30,453 bases of DNA from CAZDAW01 sp964503685 (GTDB taxonomy: Bacteria > Chloroflexota > Anaerolineae > Anaerolineales > Anaerolineaceae). The position numbers and the translations under genes were made by a program. The notes under the pieces were generated by a model, which did no database searches, was not told the DNA's origin, and worked only from the letters and a program-made list of their open reading frames with translations. The DNA lies in the NCBI GenBank assembly GCA_964503685.1, contig CAZDAW010000040.1, positions 1-30,453 of the forward strand, in the 5' to 3' direction. Below, piece after piece: positions 17,175 through 24,940 of the stretch (position 1 is the first letter of the stretch; every line of letters starts with the position of its first letter).

Positions 17175-19139
17175 TTAAGCCCCTTCGTTTCGGGTCAGCA
17201 GCCAGGCCTGAAACATCAACACATTCCACAGGTAATTCTGCCAGTTGTACCGCCCCTCCAAATGTTCACGCCATTTTTGGCGAACAGGTCGGGGATCAAG
17301 ATAACCCTGACGGCGCAACAACTGTTCGTCCAATAACGCTTCGGCCCACGGACGCAGAGCCCCTCTCAGCCACGAATCGATTGGGATGGCAAAGCCGGTT
17401 TTCGGGCGTTCCAGCAATATTTCAGGAACATAATGGTAAAGCGCCTGGCGCAGCAACCATTTACCTTTTCCATTGCGCACTTTCATGTTCACAGGTAGCG
17501 ACCAGGCAAATTCAACCAGTCGGTGATCCAAAAGCGGCTCACGCGCTTCCAGACTGACCGCCATGCTGGCGCGGTCCAATTTGACCAGGATATCATCAGG
17601 CAAGTAAGTGACCAGATCCATATACATCATCCATTGTAAAAAACCAGGAAGCTTCGCCCAATGGGATTGATCGGTAAGAATTGTCTGCGGCTCCCGGCTG
17701 TTCAAAACCAGTTCAGTCGGAGCCTTCCACGTCGAGACCAGTGAGATGTATAACGCCTCAGGAGAATCCACCGGCAATGATTCGGCCAGCTTTTGAATTT
17801 TATCCACCGGGTTGCTCTGCCGAAAGCGATTCGGAAGCAAAGAACCGGCTCTGCTGAAGAAGATCTCCCAATCCTTCGCCGAGATTCCCAACAAAGCGCG
17901 GGAAATAGCCCGTTTGACGCCCTGCGGTACCCCCCCTGTTTTTCGCCAGATATCGGTTCCCCAAAAATATCGGCTGTAACCGCCAAACAACTCGTCGCCG
18001 CCGTCGCCCGAAAGGCTGACGGTCACCGAACGCCGAGTGAGTTCAGAAACCAGGAAAGTCGGAATCTGGGAACTATCGGCAAAGGGTTCATCATACATAA
18101 ATGGCAATCGGGGAATGACGTTCATTGCCTCCTGAGGTGAGACGTACAACTCGGTGTGGTTTGTCCCCAGGTGATGAGCCACATCTCTGGCATATTCAGC
18201 TTCATTGTAGCCGGTCTCATAGAAACCGATGGTATAAGTCTTAACCGGCATTGAACTCTGCGCCTGCATTAACGCCACGACAAGCGACGAGTCAATTCCA
18301 CCGGACAGGAACGCGCCCAGAGGAACATCAGCAATCATTCGTAAACCAATCGCCTCGCGCAGCAAAGCATCCAGCCGGGTAAGCGCTTCTTCGGTTGATA
18401 TGTTCAATGGATGAGCGGCTCCCAACTCTGCAACCAGGCGCGCTGACCAGTAGATTTCTGGCTCAGGCGTTACGGGCAATTCAGAGAAAGGGATGGTCAG
18501 GATTGCCGCCGGCGGCAATTTCCGGATTCCCTGATAGATCGAAAACGGCGCGGGAATGTCGCTGTGCCGGAAATAAAGCGCCAGGGCGTCCCGATCAATA
18601 CCAGCCTGAAAAGCCGGGTAAGCTCGCAGAGCTTTCAATTCCGAACCAAACAGAAAAACCCTCCCTATCCACCCATAATAAAGCGGTTTGACGCCCAAGC
18701 GGTCACGCACCAGGCTTAATCGTCTTTCCTGCCGGTCCCACAGGGCAAATGCAAACATGCCAACAAAACGCTCAACGGCCGCCCTGAGTCCCCACTGGCA
18801 AATTGCCGTCAGCATTACCTCGGTATCAGAAGTGGTATGGAAAACGTGTCCGAGGCTTTGCAATTCGTGAGCCAATGCTTTATAGTTATACACTTCGCCA
18901 TTATAGACAATAACATAACGCCCGTTTTGCGAAAACATAGGCTGGCGACCGCCAGGTGTAAGGTCGATGATCGAAAGCCGCCGGTGCCCAAAAGCAATTC
19001 CACTCGCCTCATCCGCCCAACAACCCCAATCGTCCGGCCCACGATGGCGAATCGCCTCAGCCATTCCGGTAGCCGTTGCTTCCATCTCAGCCTGCGACAT
19101 ACTGCATGCCAGATCCAGAAAGCCGGTGATTCCGCACAT
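17175..19139 (-). CDS. asnB: asparagine synthase (glutamine-hydrolysing) family amidotransferase
   Basis: A 654-residue two-domain amidotransferase. After Met removal Cys2 is the N-terminal nucleophile of the glutaminase domain; HRRLSIID (52-59), YNGEVYN (79-85) and the SDTE Asp105 bind glutamine. The synthetase domain has the ATP pyrophosphatase loop SGGIDSS at 279-285 and SLSGDGGDELFGGYSRY. True AsnB makes asparagine from aspartate, but close relatives inside O-antigen and capsule loci amidate uronic-acid sugars. The ATG overlaps the stop of the upstream GT4 by one base (TAATG) and a GT4 follows 41 bases later, so glycan modification is a real possibility. The symbol reflects family, not proven substrate. 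Confidence 0.9.
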   Translation of the reverse strand: MCGITGFLDLACSMSQAEMEATATGMAEAIRHRGPDDWGCWADEASGIAFGHRRLSIIDLTPGGRQPMFSQNGRYVIVYNGEVYNYKALAHELQSLGHVFHTTSDTEVMLTAICQWGLRAAVERFVGMFAFALWDRQERRLSLVRDRLGVKPLYYGWIGRVFLFGSELKALRAYPAFQAGIDRDALALYFRHSDIPAPFSIYQGIRKLPPAAILTIPFSELPVTPEPEIYWSARLVAELGAAHPLNISTEEALTRLDALLREAIGLRMIADVPLGAFLSGGIDSSLVVALMQAQSSMPVKTYTIGFYETGYNEAEYARDVAHHLGTNHTELYVSPQEAMNVIPRLPFMYDEPFADSSQIPTFLVSELTRRSVTVSLSGDGGDELFGGYSRYFWGTDIWRKTGGVPQGVKRAISRALLGISAKDWEIFFSRAGSLLPNRFRQSNPVDKIQKLAESLPVDSPEALYISLVSTWKAPTELVLNSREPQTILTDQSHWAKLPGFLQWMMYMDLVTYLPDDILVKLDRASMAVSLEAREPLLDHRLVEFAWSLPVNMKVRNGKGKWLLRQALYHYVPEILLERPKTGFAIPIDSWLRGALRPWAEALLDEQLLRRQGYLDPRPVRQKWREHLEGRYNWQNYLWNVLMFQAWLLTRNEGA

Positions 19140-20272
19140 TAATGCTGCTCCCTATTCTGAGCCATTTCCTCATATAAATTTTCATACATCCCGACAATGG
19201 CATCCAGGCTGTATCGTTGAATTATGCGCTGGCGGGCTACTTCGCCCAACCGCCGCCGCCCATCCGCGCCCCGGTCAATCAGTTTTGCCCATCCAGCAAC
19301 CAGAGCCTGTGTATCTTCAATTGGAATCAAAATACCGCAATCTCCCACAATCTGGGCCACATCGCCAACATCGGTTGATACACACGGAACACCGCAGGCC
19401 ATTGCCTCGCCGATGATGTTGGGAAAAGCTTCGGCAATTGAAGAACAGGTAGCAATATCCAGGGCTGCTGTCAGACGTGGAATATCCGAACGCCGGCCCA
19501 GCATGAAGACTCTTCCCCTGAGTGAATCAACGCCAATATAAGAAGCCAGTTGTAGGTTATCCACCGTTACACCCTCGCCTGCCAGAACAAAATACACCGC
19601 CTGATTCTTTCCTGCCAGGCGTTCGGCAGCCTCCAGAAATATTGAATGCCCTTTCAAAGGATCATAACGACCGATCAAACCGATCAGAATCGCATCGGTT
19701 GAAAGACCCAATTCCTTGCGAACAGAAGCGCGCGCCGTCTCGTCAGGATGAAAAACATCGGTATCAAATCCATTCGGTATCGCTGCCCAGCGTCGGGGGT
19801 GATAACCAATGTCAATATGCACTTTCTGCCCGGCTTCCGAATTGACCACCACCGCGTCGGGTATGGCCGAAAGTCTGGCGCAGGTACGAACAACTGCTGA
19901 ACCCAATCCGGTATGATACGCGCTGCGAATATTCCATATCAGGGGAAATTTATAAAACAGTCTTGAAATAACACCCAATAAATCGGCATGATATAACCAG
20001 GTCTGCAATACCTGCGGCTGCTCCTGACGTAAGAGCTTCAGAAACCTGATCAGGCCGGCAAAAGTCGGTGAGCCGGCCGGCATGCCCAGTGAATAAACTT
20101 TTACATCAGCCGCGCCCAGCGCTTCTTCGAGAGGCCCACCCGAAACCAGCGATACAACCCGATGGCAAAAGCGGCTTCTATCTGAACGTTTCACCAATTT
20201 AAGCAGCATCGTTTCGGCCCCGCCCACGTTCAAACTGGTGATGAGATGCATGACTGTAATTGGATCAGACAT
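19139..20272 (-). CDS. GT4 glycosyltransferase
   Basis: A 377-residue GT-B glycosyltransferase. The N-terminal acceptor domain opens with SLNVGGAE (13-20), the Gly-rich loop typical of GT4. The donor domain has IGRYDPLKGH at 200-209 and the EX7E motif (Glu281 to Glu289 in EAFPNIIGE) followed by GVPCVSTDVGD. The gene is tightly packed, with its start inside the last 8 bases of the methyltransferase gene and its stop overlapping asnB. It probably adds one sugar to the surface glycan; the sugar is unknown. Confidence 0.87.
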   Translation of the reverse strand: MSDPITVMHLITSLNVGGAETMLLKLVKRSDRSRFCHRVVSLVSGGPLEEALGAADVKVYSLGMPAGSPTFAGLIRFLKLLRQEQPQVLQTWLYHADLLGVISRLFYKFPLIWNIRSAYHTGLGSAVVRTCARLSAIPDAVVVNSEAGQKVHIDIGYHPRRWAAIPNGFDTDVFHPDETARASVRKELGLSTDAILIGLIGRYDPLKGHSIFLEAAERLAGKNQAVYFVLAGEGVTVDNLQLASYIGVDSLRGRVFMLGRRSDIPRLTAALDIATCSSIAEAFPNIIGEAMACGVPCVSTDVGDVAQIVGDCGILIPIEDTQALVAGWAKLIDRGADGRRRLGEVARQRIIQRYSLDAIVGMYENLYEEMAQNREQH

Positions 20273-21371
20273 TCATCTTTCCAGTGATGCGTTGAGAATA
20301 CGCCACCCAATAAGGCGTCCGGTCAGAAAACACAGGCAAAAGATCATACCGTTTAAGCCAGGCTTCAATTTCAGCCCTGGTATAACGATTTTCAATCGGT
20401 GTAGCAAAACGGTCAAAAGCGTCGCCGACCATGAAACGAATCGTGGCGTTCCGGTAATGGTATAAAGGGATATTTTTTGCCGCGTCCTTTAATCCGATCT
20501 TTTCCAGCAACCAGGCAAATTTCGCCAGCGGCAAGTAGATGCCCAAACCAATCACCCAGGCCAGGCGGTGCATCCAGGGCTTGGATAATTTCGAAGTCGT
20601 CCGCCGCGCCCAGGTAATCGCACGGAATATTATCCGGTAGAATGCAGGCCGGTTTTCGAGCGCATAATATAAATACACCAACAAAGAGCCATTTTCCTTC
20701 ATCGATTTCACCAGACTCGCCATCCCCAGGTCAGGATTCTCAAGATGGTGAAGGACGCCCAAAGAATAAACAAAATCGAAAGTTTGCGGGCGAAAGGGTA
20801 ATCGGCAGATATCCGCCTGAATACAATGGGCTGCGCTCATATCTGCCAGGGTGCGGGCGGCGCGATCAATGGCGCGTGAAAAATCCAGCGCATACAGGCG
20901 GCGTATCGATTTTCGGCAAACGTAATGCGCCCAACGTCCCATCCCACAGCCGGCGTCCAGGATTACCGCGTCGTTCAGTTTATCTTCAGGTACAACATAA
21001 AAATAATTCTGAACTTCCTGTTCGTAATCGGGCAGCAGCGCGTCAAAATGTTCCCATTCGTAGCCAAAACTTTCCTGGGTCGCTGCGCCAGGAGATTCCC
21101 GCAAAGGTGCATCGGGTAACAGTCGGGGGATTCCATCAACGATCGGATAACTCGAATCGGTTCCTTTTAACTCACCCGAGACAATCCATTGCCGGGCGCA
21201 GCGTTCGCAATCGACAGGTGAGACGCCATCAGGCAATGCGCCATGATAAGCGCACCAGAAACGGCAGCGATGGACCAGTTCACCTGAACGTTCAACAACT
21301 GCAGCATTAACTACCCGCAGGGGCTGCCCATCAAGCGGATCGACAATATCATCCAAAATATAATAGCGCAA
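20265..21371 (-). CDS. SAM-dependent methyltransferase with N-terminal Trm112-like zinc ribbon
   Basis: A 368-residue class I methyltransferase. The SAM-binding motif I is ILDAGCGMGRW at 137-147, the ribose-binding acid is Asp163 and the post-motif region reads YSLGVLHHLENP. Before it, residues 1-90 hold Cys36/Cys40 and Cys55/Cys58, a likely zinc ribbon, and YPIVDGIPRLLP, a hallmark of Trm112-like domains. About 110 residues after the core are helix rich. The start is TTG: an in-frame stop lies three codons upstream and GAGG precedes the TTG by four bases. Within a glycan locus it may methylate a sugar or cap the chain end, but the substrate is not readable. Confidence 0.83.
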   Translation of the reverse strand: MRYYILDDIVDPLDGQPLRVVNAAVVERSGELVHRCRFWCAYHGALPDGVSPVDCERCARQWIVSGELKGTDSSYPIVDGIPRLLPDAPLRESPGAATQESFGYEWEHFDALLPDYEQEVQNYFYVVPEDKLNDAVILDAGCGMGRWAHYVCRKSIRRLYALDFSRAIDRAARTLADMSAAHCIQADICRLPFRPQTFDFVYSLGVLHHLENPDLGMASLVKSMKENGSLLVYLYYALENRPAFYRIIFRAITWARRTTSKLSKPWMHRLAWVIGLGIYLPLAKFAWLLEKIGLKDAAKNIPLYHYRNATIRFMVGDAFDRFATPIENRYTRAEIEAWLKRYDLLPVFSDRTPYWVAYSQRITGKMNV

Positions 21372-21397
21372 GGAACCTCACGAAATTGAAGAATTAC

Positions 21398-21430
21398 CCT
21401 GTCAGATTATAACATGCTCTAAATGACAGG
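21398..21430 (-). promoter_or_regulatory. inverted repeat enclosing a TATAAT in the methyltransferase leader
   Basis: CCTGTCA (21398-21404) and TGACAGG (21424-21430) form a perfect 7-base inverted repeat with a 19-base centre. On the - strand the centre carries a consensus TATAAT (21411-21406). A transcript from it would start about 28 bases before the methyltransferase TTG. This looks more like an internal promoter with an operator than a terminator, because no T-run follows and the loop is long. No clear -35 is seen. Confidence 0.4.
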
Positions 21431-21432
21431 CC

Positions 21433-22542
21433 TCATTCCCCCAGTAATCGAATATATTGAGCCACCCCCCGTTGCTCATCAAAATCTTCTGCACGCTGCT
21501 TCAGCACATCTGCAGATATCGGATACTGCATCGTAAAACGAATCGCCTCGGCCAAAGCAGCCGGGTCGCTGGTCGGAACGAGTTTGCCATAACGTCCGCC
21601 ATCCAAAATCTCAGCCGGCCCGCTTTTACAATCTGTGGCAACCACAGGCGTCTCACAAGCCAGGGCTTCGATCAGCGACGTGGGCAGCCCCTCCCATTTC
21701 GATGAAAGCGCAAATACTGCCGAACGAGCAACATAAGGAAACGGATTCAGCATCATCCCCGGTAGTGATACATCCTGTTCCAAACCAAGCTCTCGCGTCA
21801 GAGCCTCCAGCCGCTCGCGTTCACTTCCCTCCCCAATAATCATCAACCGCGCCGGCGTCGTCTTTCTGAGGATCGCAAAGGCGCGAATCAGATTCTGGTA
21901 ATCTTTCGCCGGCGCCAGACGCCCAACACTAATAATCACTGGCGGCTCACCCGGCGCGAACCAGGCGTGTTTCACAGCCTGTTTTGATTTTTCTCGAATT
22001 TCAGCAACGGCGACAGGATTGTAGATCACCTGAATTTTTTCCCTGCTGATTCCGGTCTTCTGCGCCAGATCATCAGCAACCCCGTTCGAAACCGCCACGA
22101 TCGCGTCCGCCTGCGGATACAACCAGCGCGCCAGCAGCGGTAAGATTCTCCCCCTGGTATTAGAGTCTCTGGCGGCTGCCACCGAGAGGGTGCTGTGTTC
22201 GCATACGATGACCCGCGTTGCACATCCCGCCCATCTTCTGGTCCATAAAGCAACCAGATTGATATACGTCTGGGCAGCGATCATGGCCTGTGGGCAGGTC
22301 TGACGCAGGTATTGCGCCAGTTTGGGAATCGCTGCGATGGCCCGTGGTGCATCCAAATCAATAATTCGCACCGTATCAGGAATGCCGGCTAAATTTTCTC
22401 CCTCCGCTTTCACCGCCACCAGATCAATATGACAACCCCGTTCCGCCAGTTTACGCGCCAGCAAGGCCATTGCCCGCTCAACGCCTCCCATGCCAAGCGA
22501 ACCAACAAAGAGCGCATAACGGCGACCCTGTTCACCTGTCAT
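21433..22542 (-). CDS. GT4 glycosyltransferase
   Basis: A 369-residue GT-B glycosyltransferase. The acceptor domain has the loop GSLGMGGVERAM (14-25). The donor domain shows SVGRLAPAKDYQNLI and an EX7E motif within KWEGLPTSLIEALAC, followed by TPVVATDCKSGPAEIL, the pattern common among N-acetylgalactosaminyl and galactosyltransferases of capsule loci. The ATG lies 6 bases after the stop of the GT2 gene, so the two are one transcript. A 61-base gap with a promoter-like inverted repeat separates it from the methyltransferase. Linkage is unknown. Confidence 0.86.
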   Translation of the reverse strand: MTGEQGRRYALFVGSLGMGGVERAMALLARKLAERGCHIDLVAVKAEGENLAGIPDTVRIIDLDAPRAIAAIPKLAQYLRQTCPQAMIAAQTYINLVALWTRRWAGCATRVIVCEHSTLSVAAARDSNTRGRILPLLARWLYPQADAIVAVSNGVADDLAQKTGISREKIQVIYNPVAVAEIREKSKQAVKHAWFAPGEPPVIISVGRLAPAKDYQNLIRAFAILRKTTPARLMIIGEGSERERLEALTRELGLEQDVSLPGMMLNPFPYVARSAVFALSSKWEGLPTSLIEALACETPVVATDCKSGPAEILDGGRYGKLVPTSDPAALAEAIRFTMQYPISADVLKQRAEDFDEQRGVAQYIRLLGE

Positions 22543-22548
22543 GTTTAA

Positions 22549-23529
22549 TTACCCCCCACTCTGTCGGCCATCAGTGAGCTTGCGCAAGGCTTTTTCAGGT
22601 AATCGGGCAACTTTACCAGCGCCCAGGCTAAAAAATGTCCCCCACCATGCAGGGTTTAGCTTCAGACCACGCCGGGCGAACTGCCAGGCAATTGCTAATT
22701 TTCCCTGGCGCAGCGCCAGAATCGCCGCTTCAGACGAAAGTTGGGCATGCCATATCCTGAGATAGTATTGCCCTTCTTGATGATCTCTCCTTTCAATGAT
22801 ATATCGCTCGATAATTGAGAGGCACTCATTCCACACGCGAACGGCCTGTCGGGCGCCGGGGTCCAGAGTGAACGATCCGCCGTGCCTGCGATAATGATAG
22901 ACTGTCATATCAAGAGGCTGATAAACCAACCCGGCAAACGCCGCTCTCAGGAAGAATTCCCTGTCGCCCGCCCAGAAATATTGGGCGTCGTACCCTCCAA
23001 TACGGTCGTACAATTTCCGGCGAATGAACCACGCATTCGTCACCGGTGATCCCGTTGTGACCCGCGGCCAAAGCTGTCCCTCGCCAATCGGCGGATTCAT
23101 CTGTATCACCCTTCTCGTTCCGCTGTCCATTGCTTCAAAATATGTCACTCCCCCCACAACGGCATCCAGTTCATCACTTGCTGCCAGTTCCGATATTACT
23201 GCACCAAAGACGTTTTCTTCGTAGAGATCATCCGTATTCAATATCCCGATGATTTCCCCCTGCGCCAGACGCAAACCCTTATTCCAGGCGTCATAAATTC
23301 CCCGGTCGGGTTCGCTGATCACCTTAAGATGCGGATAAGAACGTAAAATATCCAGGGTGCCGTCCGTCGATCCGCCATCAATAATAATATGTTCCACACG
23401 TTCATAATCCTGGCGCAGCACGCTTTCAATCGCCTCACGGATAAAATCGGCCCGATTGAAGCAAGCAGTAATAATTGAAATAAGCGGCTGTTCTTCCAAC
23501 AATATCCTTCCAGTGTATAATGTCACCAT
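22549..23529 (-). CDS. GT2 glycosyltransferase
   Basis: An inverting GT-A glycosyltransferase starting a nine-gene - strand run. Family 2 features are ISIITACFNRADFI at 17-30, Asp51 in IIIDGGSTDGT, and the metal-binding NTDD at 98-101, followed by a WAGDREFFLR region typical of the acceptor side. The C-terminal 90 residues are helical and basic, perhaps membrane-associated. The ATG at 23529 coincides with a - strand TATAAT (23533-23528). If that is the promoter, a TTG at 23499, preceded by GGAAGGA, may be the real start and would give 316 residues beginning EEQPLISII. The donor sugar is unknown. Confidence 0.86.
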   Translation of the reverse strand: MVTLYTGRILLEEQPLISIITACFNRADFIREAIESVLRQDYERVEHIIIDGGSTDGTLDILRSYPHLKVISEPDRGIYDAWNKGLRLAQGEIIGILNTDDLYEENVFGAVISELAASDELDAVVGGVTYFEAMDSGTRRVIQMNPPIGEGQLWPRVTTGSPVTNAWFIRRKLYDRIGGYDAQYFWAGDREFFLRAAFAGLVYQPLDMTVYHYRRHGGSFTLDPGARQAVRVWNECLSIIERYIIERRDHQEGQYYLRIWHAQLSSEAAILALRQGKLAIAWQFARRGLKLNPAWWGTFFSLGAGKVARLPEKALRKLTDGRQSGG

Positions 23530-23549
23530 TATAACGTACCGGTATTATA
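23516..23549. promoter_or_regulatory. divergent promoter region with three -10-like hexamers
   Basis: Between the GT2 (-) and the WcaC-like GT (+) lie TATAAT on + (23516-23521) and on - at 23533-23528 and 23549-23544. A TATTAT also reads on + at 23543-23548, six bases before ATG 23555. None has a good -35 at normal spacing. The region probably drives both directions, but the hexamers could partly be AT-rich coincidence. Confidence 0.35.
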
Positions 23550-23554
23550 CAGCT

Positions 23555-24940
23555 ATGGGTCAAAATCCGCTTTCCATTCTCCAGATCAACACCACAGACA
23601 AAACCGGCGGGGCTGCCCAGGTTGCCTGGATGCTGCATGAATCTTTCAAGAAACATGGTCTGAATTCCTGGCTGGCAGTCGGTTATCAGAAATCCGATGA
23701 TGCACAGGTCATCACTTTGCCCAACCGTGAATCTTCAGGGCTGTGGGGGCGTTGTTGGGTCAATGTTGCCAATAAAATTTCCCGTAAAGAGATCAAATCG
23801 CCCTTCGAACAATTCCTGCTCAATCAGTCAGAGCGATTGGTTAACCCCATCCGCTCACTGATGAGATACTGGGATTACCAACAAGGACGGGAAAATTTTC
23901 GCTTTCCGGGCATCTGGAAAATATTTGAAATGCTTCCCGAAATGCCGGATGTTATTCTGGCGCACAACCTGCACGGCGGTTATTTTGACCTGCGGGCCCT
24001 ACCCTCACTCAGCCGCCAGGCGCCCCTCATTTTATGCCTTTCCGACGCCTGGCTTTTGAGCGGCCATTGCGCCCATTCATTAGGCTGCGAGCGATGGAAG
24101 ATCGGCTGTGGCCGCTGTCCTGATTTAACCATTTATCCGGCCGTGCGACGGGATAATACAGCCAATAATTGGCGGCGAAAACGACGAATCTACACGCAAA
24201 GCCATTTTTATGTTATCACCCCCGCTCATTGGATGATGGCTAAAGTGGACCAATCCATGCTCGCCGACTCGGTGGTAAAAAGTCAGGTCATCCCGCATGG
24301 CGTCGATCTGACCATCTATCGACCCGGCGATCAGGCATCTGCTCGATCAACCCTTAATTTACCGAAAGACGCCTGGGTGGTTGCCTTTGCCGGAAAATCT
24401 ATACAGGCAAATCCCTTCAAAGATTTCAACACTGTTTTTCAAGCCATCAAAATCGCCGTCGAAAACCTCAAAGATCGGCGTGTTATCCTTTTGAGTTTGG
24501 GCGGCAATGGAGAGTTGTCTTCTGAAACGGCAGGTTCGCTTGAAATTCGCCATGTGCCCTACGTCAGCGATCCCACACGACTTGCCACGTATTATCAGGC
24601 GATGGATGTTTACCTGCACGCTGCCCCGGTCGAAGGAGAGACTTTCGGTCTGACCATCGCCGAAGCAAAAGCCTGCGGTGTACCCGTCATTGGTACAGCC
24701 ACAGGGGGCATCAGCGAACAGATCATCGACGGAGAGAATGGTTTTCTCACTCCGCCTGGCGACGCGGCTGCCATGGCGCAGCGATTAATAGCTCTCTTAA
24801 ACGATGATGCATTGCGGAACGCAATGAAAGAGCAGGCAGTCAGCGATGCCCGTCAACGTTTTGACCTGACCCGTATGGCAACCGATTACCTGAATTTTAT
24901 TCAACTGGTGGTTGAAGACTGGGCAACAAAACGCTGGTAG
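23555..24940 (+). CDS. WcaC-like GT4 glycosyltransferase with a cysteine-rich motif
   Basis: A 461-residue glycosyltransferase and the only + strand gene of the glycan locus. Residues 10-30 hold LQINTTDKTGGAAQVAW, an acceptor-site start seen in WcaC-type colanic acid enzymes. The diagnostic middle segment is SDAWLLSGHCAH followed by Cys178, Cys185 and Cys188 in GCGRCPD, a possible zinc knuckle also found in that family. The donor domain has the EX7E motif in GETFGLTIAEAKACG with PVIGTATGGISEQI. The frame opens earlier (TTG 23456), but that would lie inside the GT2 gene; ATG 23555 matches family N-termini, though no Shine-Dalgarno is visible. Its 3' end overlaps the next gene tail to tail by 40 bases. 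Confidence 0.86.
   Translation: MGQNPLSILQINTTDKTGGAAQVAWMLHESFKKHGLNSWLAVGYQKSDDAQVITLPNRESSGLWGRCWVNVANKISRKEIKSPFEQFLLNQSERLVNPIRSLMRYWDYQQGRENFRFPGIWKIFEMLPEMPDVILAHNLHGGYFDLRALPSLSRQAPLILCLSDAWLLSGHCAHSLGCERWKIGCGRCPDLTIYPAVRRDNTANNWRRKRRIYTQSHFYVITPAHWMMAKVDQSMLADSVVKSQVIPHGVDLTIYRPGDQASARSTLNLPKDAWVVAFAGKSIQANPFKDFNTVFQAIKIAVENLKDRRVILLSLGGNGELSSETAGSLEIRHVPYVSDPTRLATYYQAMDVYLHAAPVEGETFGLTIAEAKACGVPVIGTATGGISEQIIDGENGFLTPPGDAAAMAQRLIALLNDDALRNAMKEQAVSDARQRFDLTRMATDYLNFIQLVVEDWATKRW

Noticed and set aside
20642..21310. 222-residue open frame on the + strand
   Set aside because: It lies wholly antisense to the methyltransferase, is rich in Arg, Ser and Pro as expected from a shadow frame, and has no recognisable motif.
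21398..21430. Intrinsic terminator after the GT4 at 21433
   Set aside because: The loop is 19 bases long and there is no T-run after the stem.
23456..23554. Upstream extension of the WcaC-like glycosyltransferase to TTG 23456
   Set aside because: It would lie inside the GT2 coding region; family members start near ATG 23555.
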